From: Chloromonas sp. AAM2
Lineage: Eukaryota; Chlorophyta; Chlorophyceae; Chlamydomonadales; Chlamydomonadaceae
Direction of reading: 5' to 3'
NCBI GenBank assembly: GCA_004335635.1
Contig: QAXH01006427.1
Coordinates: 1-57,461, forward strand
Length of the DNA: 57,461 nt
Shown here: positions 52,542-57,461 of the stretch, one piece after another
Position numbering within the stretch: the first letter of the stretch is position 1
Layout of the letters: every line of letters begins with the position of its first letter
Translations under genes and position numbers: made by a program
Notes under the pieces: generated by a model
What the model was told of the DNA's origin: nothing
What the model saw: the letters and a program-made list of their open reading frames with translations, nothing else
Database searches by the model: none

Positions 52542-52670
52542 ATGACAGGCAAAGGAATGCACACCGCCCTGAAGAGAAAGGCAGGAAGACTAGCATCAGC
52601 AGGTCCGAAGGCAGAAAGGAACAAGGCAGACCGCCAAGCCGGTGGCTGGGAACAACAGGAAAAGAAGCCA
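52522..52670 (-). mobile_element. Inverted family-2 tail overlapping the F-box gene start
   Basis: CAGGGAAGCCGTCATATGAC, AATGCACACCGCCCTGA, then AAGGCAGGAAGAC...CCGAAGGCAGAAAGGAACAA is the reverse complement of the 45660-45845 tail, including its pyrimidine-rich lead. The deduced first ATG of the F-box gene (52542) lies within it. Confidence 0.7.
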
Positions 52671-55600
52671 AGCGATCATGATGCGCATCCCGCATGGCCC
52701 ACGCAGATCATTTGTGGGTACCTGGATCGTTCCCATGACCTCTTGTCCATGCGAAGTGTGTGTCGTGCATGGAGAGGCGCACCTGCACAGAAGGTAGGCG
52801 GGTAACATCAATCAATTTGCGTGCCGCAGCAACATACTGTAAACTATCAAACACACAGCACTTGCCTCTTAATTTGTGCTGCAAGCGCACACAGCCGGCA
52901 ATAGTCGGCATGTATGCGCCGGCTTACAGTCGAGTAAACACCAATAGCTCCAACAGCAGCCTTCTGACGCTCATTTGCCAGAATACACATGTACTGAAGG
53001 CTGGTTGGTTCAGGCACACAGGCAGGGTGCAGCCCAATGCTGCCACTTCCAATGACCGCTGACTTGTGTGACTGTACGGTGCATTTCAACAAGGTGTGAC
53101 ATTGGAACAGGATCAGCTTGCGATGCCACATGTCTCAGAGGTCGGTTTCTCTGCATGTCACATGCAGTTGGCGTGTGTAGACATCCCCATGCGGTGGCAG
53201 GCGGACGCACTGCCCACCATCACTCGCCAGCTGAGCAGGGTGAGGCCCACATGTGTTGCTTCCCTTTCTCTGGTCTTTGATTTTAGCTCAGGCGGCTCCA
53301 TCCTGTTTTGCATTCAGTTGGCCTGCCTTGCCTGCTTTGTTCCCTGCATTCGTTTTGCGTTCTTGCTCAGGGTAGGCCAGGGCGGTGCCCATCCCATTCC
53401 GTGTCCTCTGACGTCTGCAAGAGTCACCAGCTGCCTGCAGGCAGGCAATTTCTTTACACAGTCACAGATCGCAATTCAACCGGGTTCAGTGGGTCTGTGT
53501 TTGGTCTGTGTAATCTGTGTACGTTTCTCTTAATGTTTGATCTGTGTTGCTGCGTATGCGTGTTTGCAGGTGTTCCCAAACGTTTCCACCGTCACACTGT
53601 CCTCCCTTTCCCACGTGGCTTGCCCCTCTGCCGGCCGCCCCTCCCGCGACCGTCACGTGACCCTGACGTGGATTGTCAACAACCTAACTGCCCTGAGGGC
53701 GTTGCGCGCTTTAAAACTGCATGAGTTTCCGCTGTTCAAGCCAGGCGGGTACCAGGCACTTGGGTGGCAGCTGGCCTGCCTGCGGAACCTCAAAAGAGTG
53801 ACATCACTGGATCTTCAGCTGACGTAAGTCCCCACCTGCTCCAGGCCTTGCCCCTGGCTTGACCAGACATGGGCCTTGACATATATCTCAGCTGTGCTTT
53901 GCTTACGTCCTCATCCAGGCACTGGTGTGCTCTTATCTGAGCACTGGCTATTCTGCTACTAGCCCCTGGCCAAAGTCAGGGCCGCGACTACATAATTTGA
54001 AGCCTTCCTGGCTGGCAGCAGCTGTACATGAGTATAAGTAACCTGTCATTCTAACGCGAGGTTCTCTCGCCCCCTGTCAACATCACTCGAGCTCACTTCT
54101 CCAATTCTTCTGTGGCCCACATGTTCCTCTCCCATTTCCGTCATGATGAGGGCAGCTTCGAAAAGGCATTGCTTTGGTAGCACCTGCCACCTGTTTTGAT
54201 GTTGAGGGCGATGCTTTGACAAAACAATTCATGCCATGCCATGGTTTCATGACATTGCCTGCAGTGATGCAACCCCGGGGGCTGGTCCAGCCTCAGTGCA
54301 GTCCGCACAGAACAGCCTGCTGTCTACCTTATCAGCCCTCACGCACCTCACACGCCTGAACATGCGCCTGGTGGACCTGTCACGCGTCAACCCCGCTGGA
54401 CCCTCTGGGCCGGGCGGGGGAGCGGTGCTGGGGCAAGGGGTGCACGCTGCGCAACAACCGGGGCAGCCTAACGGAAACGGACTGCACGTGGAGCATGTGG
54501 AGCACGTGGAGGTGGATGCTGACATGCTCGACATGGTGAGGCCGTCCCGGCGCCTCATGAGCATGGGTGTGTGTCGACTGACATCGAGATCTAGTTTTCA
54601 AACATAATTTGGACACCGTGGTGTTATGTGCACTCTGCTAGTGCTGTCACTTATGTATGGGAGGCAGTGCGGGTTTGCAAGCACTCGTTGTAGAAGCATG
54701 ACACACAGGGTCGCTTCCTAACCCTATACTCTTCCTAACCCTACACTCTCTAGGCAGCCGGGTATGATTGTGAAGCAGGAGGTGTAAAGGAAAACAGGTG
54801 AGGGAAAGCAGGAGGTGTAAAGCAGGAGGTGTAAAGGAAAACAGGTGAGGGAAAGCAGGAGGTGTAAAGCAGGAGGGGTGAGTGGCTTTTCACGTTTCAA
54901 GGAAGACGGCAGTATCGTCAATAATGTAGAGCTGCCTTGTTATTTGTTGATCAGGAGGCTACAAGTGACAAGCATGCTGTTGTGTTTCAAGTAAATTGAT
55001 GCTACCAGGTACTAGCTTGGCCAGCGTGTTGTGCCTCTGATCAGGTGGACCTTGACCATGGCGAGCCGCACCCCCTGTGCCACGACGCGCCCCATGTGGC
55101 CGCCTTCACTGCATGCGGGGCGGCGGGCAGCCAGCTGAGGAGGCTGGAGCTCAGCAATGTAGCGCTGAGGCATGGGGCAGTGGCACAACTGTTAAGGCGA
55201 GTAATGGGCGCCAAACAACCAATGCTTGCTAGCATTTGAGCTTAGGGCATGGTGCAAACATTGGATCATGGTGTCGTACAATCAAGTCCGGTTTCTTCAC
55301 TTGTGATCATCTTGGATCATCTTCAGCTGAACCATTGAATTGCGAGGTCAGTAGTGGCCTTTCTGTGGCCTTTGAGATTAGCCTAAGTGGCTTGTATTGG
55401 TGATCTGCTTTTCTTTAGCATGTGGTGCATACAGTGGCCGCCAGACGTGACTCAGTGTCCGATCAGGGCTGCATTGCCTGCACTATGGGCACTGGCGCAG
55501 CTATTAGGGTGTTTGGCCGCCAAAACTGACATCGTTGCACAGGCGATTACATCAGGAGGACCCACATGCACCAAGCGGAAACACTATCAAGCCATGCCTG

Positions 55601-57213
55601 AGACGAGGATGGGTATGGAAATTTTTGAACATAATTCTCTGTGGCACTGTGCTTGATTGCCAACGTACTGTTCCTGATCTTTTGGGTGTACAGGCATCTG
55701 ATGACGCGCAGGCACGAATGAACCGATTTCCAAGGCACTGTTCGAAAACGGTCTTGGTCGGTTTCTGTCACGTGTTCAGGTGTCTGCCTGGTCTGACCCA
55801 CGTGGACCTGCATGGGCGAGTGGGCTGGTCCCTGTCAGCTGTCCGGGCGATTGAGGGCATGAGTGCACTGCATGAGCTGAGCCTCAGCGGAGTGCAGCTC
55901 ATCTTCTCCGAGGTAAGTCAAGCCCCGTGCATGGATTCTCCTGTTTGGATACGACACTAGGCTTTGACACTATACGTTAGGCTTTGACACTATACGACAC
56001 TTTGCGTGTGACTGTATCTTGCCTGATCTTGAGCTTTCTTACATTCAGGCCGATGGAGTTTTCCTACAAACGATGACTATTTAAGGACTGGGCATAACTC
56101 ACATTATTTCATGCATCGCAAGGTTGCAGGAAACGTTTTGACATCCAACAAATCAATAAATATAATATAAACCTTGTCCGTGTGCAGGAGGATGCAGCAG
56201 ACTTGCTTGTAATGTTATCAATGTATCCATGCGTGAGATACGAAGTAAAAGAGCTCGTATAGTCAAGTTACCAAGAGACACAGGTATATGTGTATGTACC
56301 TTGTGCCTGTGCAGGAGGATGCGGAGGACTGCCCCGAGCAGCTCATGGGCGCCCTGTACCAGACACTGCAGCACCTGCCCAGCTTTGAGAACCTCAGGTG
56401 CAGGCCTCACGCTTAGAAGTACTACTGAAGTCCTGAGTACTGTACTGCTACAATCTAGTCTGCATCTTGGTGGCACAAAAGGGACGTTGACCAGACTGTT
56501 GACTTTTCAACCGCTGGGCCGGAATAAATGGCAGTTGGTGCATTGGATCGCTTTCAGAGTGGGACGCCCCCTTGGAATCTGAAGTTTTTCGTTTCATGCC
56601 TGGTACTCAGGCAACCAATGCGCATCACATGAATGCCTATCCTGGCTCCTTTTCCATTGCAGGCTTGTACTGCATTCGTGGTCCAAACCCTTGGTGATGC
56701 CTTGCTGTCAGCGGTTTGGATGTTTCCCTTTGCCGTTTCTACCCGCATGCAGGTTTGGCCTGGCGCACATGGACCACACACGCTTCATGCACACGGCGTA
56801 CATGCTGGGTCTGTGGGAGTGCAACGGACTAGCAGCCAAGCTGAGGTGAGACTTCTGCATGCATGCCTCGAATGTGACATGCACGCCTGTGAGGAGATGG
56901 CACAGGGCGCCTGCAGAGTGATTCAATAGCTCCGAGCATGACTTGGGAGTAGGACTTGCACTTAATATGGTGCTTAGATTGGTACACAGGGAGGTTGTTG
57001 GCTTGCACTCAAACAGTGGTGGCTTACAGACAAAGTGGTGATGATGGCACAGCAGCCGGGAAGGCACATGCTGGCTTTACTTTGCGGGCCACAGCTTGAT
57101 GGTCTAGTGTCCTACTAACCAAAACCTCCATGCTAGACCTCTAGAATCGACCTGGTCTCAACCTTCCTCCACTTACGCACTATGTTTGTGTATGCGACCC
57201 GTGTGTGTGTGTG

Positions 57214-57259
<46 letters not shown>

Positions 57260-57352
57260 ATTAGCAGGAGCCTGGACCTTGGCACTGTCATCTTTGACTC
57301 AGACTACAGCGTGGGCATACTGGCATCTCTCACACGCCTCACATCACTCAAG
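52542..57352 (+). CDS. F-box/leucine-rich-repeat protein, partial (9 exons, continues right)
   Basis: This is probably a substrate receptor of an SCF ubiquitin ligase. Exons are 52542-52793, 53168-53239, 53570-53823, 54265-54535, 55045-55196, 55780-55912, 56315-56397, 56753-56845 and 57268-57352, all in phase. The gene leaves the window, since the last exon ends in a GTGTGT donor. Exon 1 carries an F-box-like segment (IICGYLDRSHDLLSMRSVCR, then AWRGA). Later exons give LRR units: LRNLKRVTSLDLQLT, LSALTHLTRLNMRLVDL, LRRLELSNVALRHG, LPGLTHVDLHGR, MSALHELSLSGVQL, LASLTRLTSLK. Exon 4 encodes a Gly/Pro/His insert with repeated VEHVE. Intron 5 uses a GC donor. The first 45 or so codons of exon 1 come from a retroelement tail. 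Alternatively, exon 1 starts at 52707 after the acceptor CCCACGCAG, with an unseen upstream exon. Confidence 0.78.
53300..53415 (+). mobile_element. Family-2 tail in F-box gene intron 2
   Basis: TTGCTCAGGGTAGGCCAGGG, CGGTGCCCATCCCATTCCGT and GTCCTCTGACG match the family-2 tail, preceded by the same kind of pyrimidine-rich lead. The final CTCCCTGATGTAA is missing. Confidence 0.65.
54760..54880. repeat. Tandem repeats in F-box gene intron 4
   Basis: AGCAGGAGGTGTAAAG units alternate with GAAAACAGGTGAGGGA blocks. The compound unit occurs twice, followed by extra single units. Several units contain donor-like GGTGAG. Confidence 0.85.
55548..55615 (-). mobile_element. Family-3 tail in F-box gene intron 5
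   Basis: CATCAGGAGGACCCACATGC followed by ACCAAGCGGAAACACTATCAAGCC matches the family-3 repeat. Confidence 0.6.
56168..56203 (+). pseudogene. Copy of F-box gene exon 7 acceptor and start
   Basis: CTTGTCCGTGTGCAGGAGGA followed by TGCAGCAGACTTGC repeats CTTGTGCCTGTGCAGGAGGA, TGCGGAGGACTGCC at 56300-56333. The copy lies about 130 bp upstream, and the match ends 15-20 bp into the exon. Confidence 0.85.
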
Positions 57353-57398
57353 GTGTGTTTGATCATCGTCATCATCATCATCGCCGTTGTCGTCGTCG

Positions 57399-57461
<63 letters not shown>
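57201..57461. repeat. TG and ATC microsatellites around F-box gene exon 9
   Basis: A TG run (57201-57258) leads directly into the exon 9 acceptor (ATTAGCAG at 57267). After exon 9 a (TCA)n/(CGT)n tract runs from about 57361 to the window end. Confidence 0.95.

Overview
This is nuclear DNA of a eukaryote, almost certainly a chlorophyte green alga. The genes are split into many short exons (typically 50-150 nt), several products look plastid-targeted, and retroelement tails and gene ends carry TGTAA, the usual green-algal poly(A) signal. The abundance of LINE-like tails and GCATGC/TG-rich introns would fit a trebouxiophyte, but the species cannot be fixed from the sequence. No bacterial operon, CRISPR array, organelle insert or tRNA was seen.

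Layout, left to right (exons joined by hand; reading phase checked at every junction): a prolyl 4-hydroxylase (-, 1076-4988); a repeat-rich gap with a 270-bp inverted repeat; a small plastid-type membrane protein (-, 8956-11449) with a U6 snRNA gene in its third intron; a chloroplast RseP/ARASP-type site-2 protease (+, 11632-18110); a small ubiquitin-like protein (-, 19789-21134); a Cys-rich membrane protein (+, 21512-23745); a secreted trypsin-like protease (+, 24947-28675); CTP synthase (-, 31615-40046); biotin-protein ligase (+, 40220-44650); a GT92/DUF23-like glycosyltransferase (-, 47545-50641); and an F-box/leucine-rich-repeat gene (+, 52542 to beyond the right edge). Two pairs are head to head with about 175-182 bp between start codons (8956-18110 and 31615-44650) and probably share promoters. 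A third pair is spaced about 377 bp.

The products do unrelated housekeeping jobs: wall-protein hydroxylation and glycosylation, thylakoid or envelope proteolysis, nucleotide synthesis, biotinylation and ubiquitin-ligase recognition. There is no operon-like system.

The most unusual signal is structural. At least ten introns or gene ends hold extra, decaying copies of the neighbouring exon edge together with its splice site. These are usually direct and tandem, once inverted, and often have a minisatellite between copies. This looks like an active process that duplicates exon-intron junctions. Dispersed 3' tails of at least four non-LTR retrotransposon families lie in introns and intergenic gaps, and one overlaps the apparent first exon of the F-box gene.
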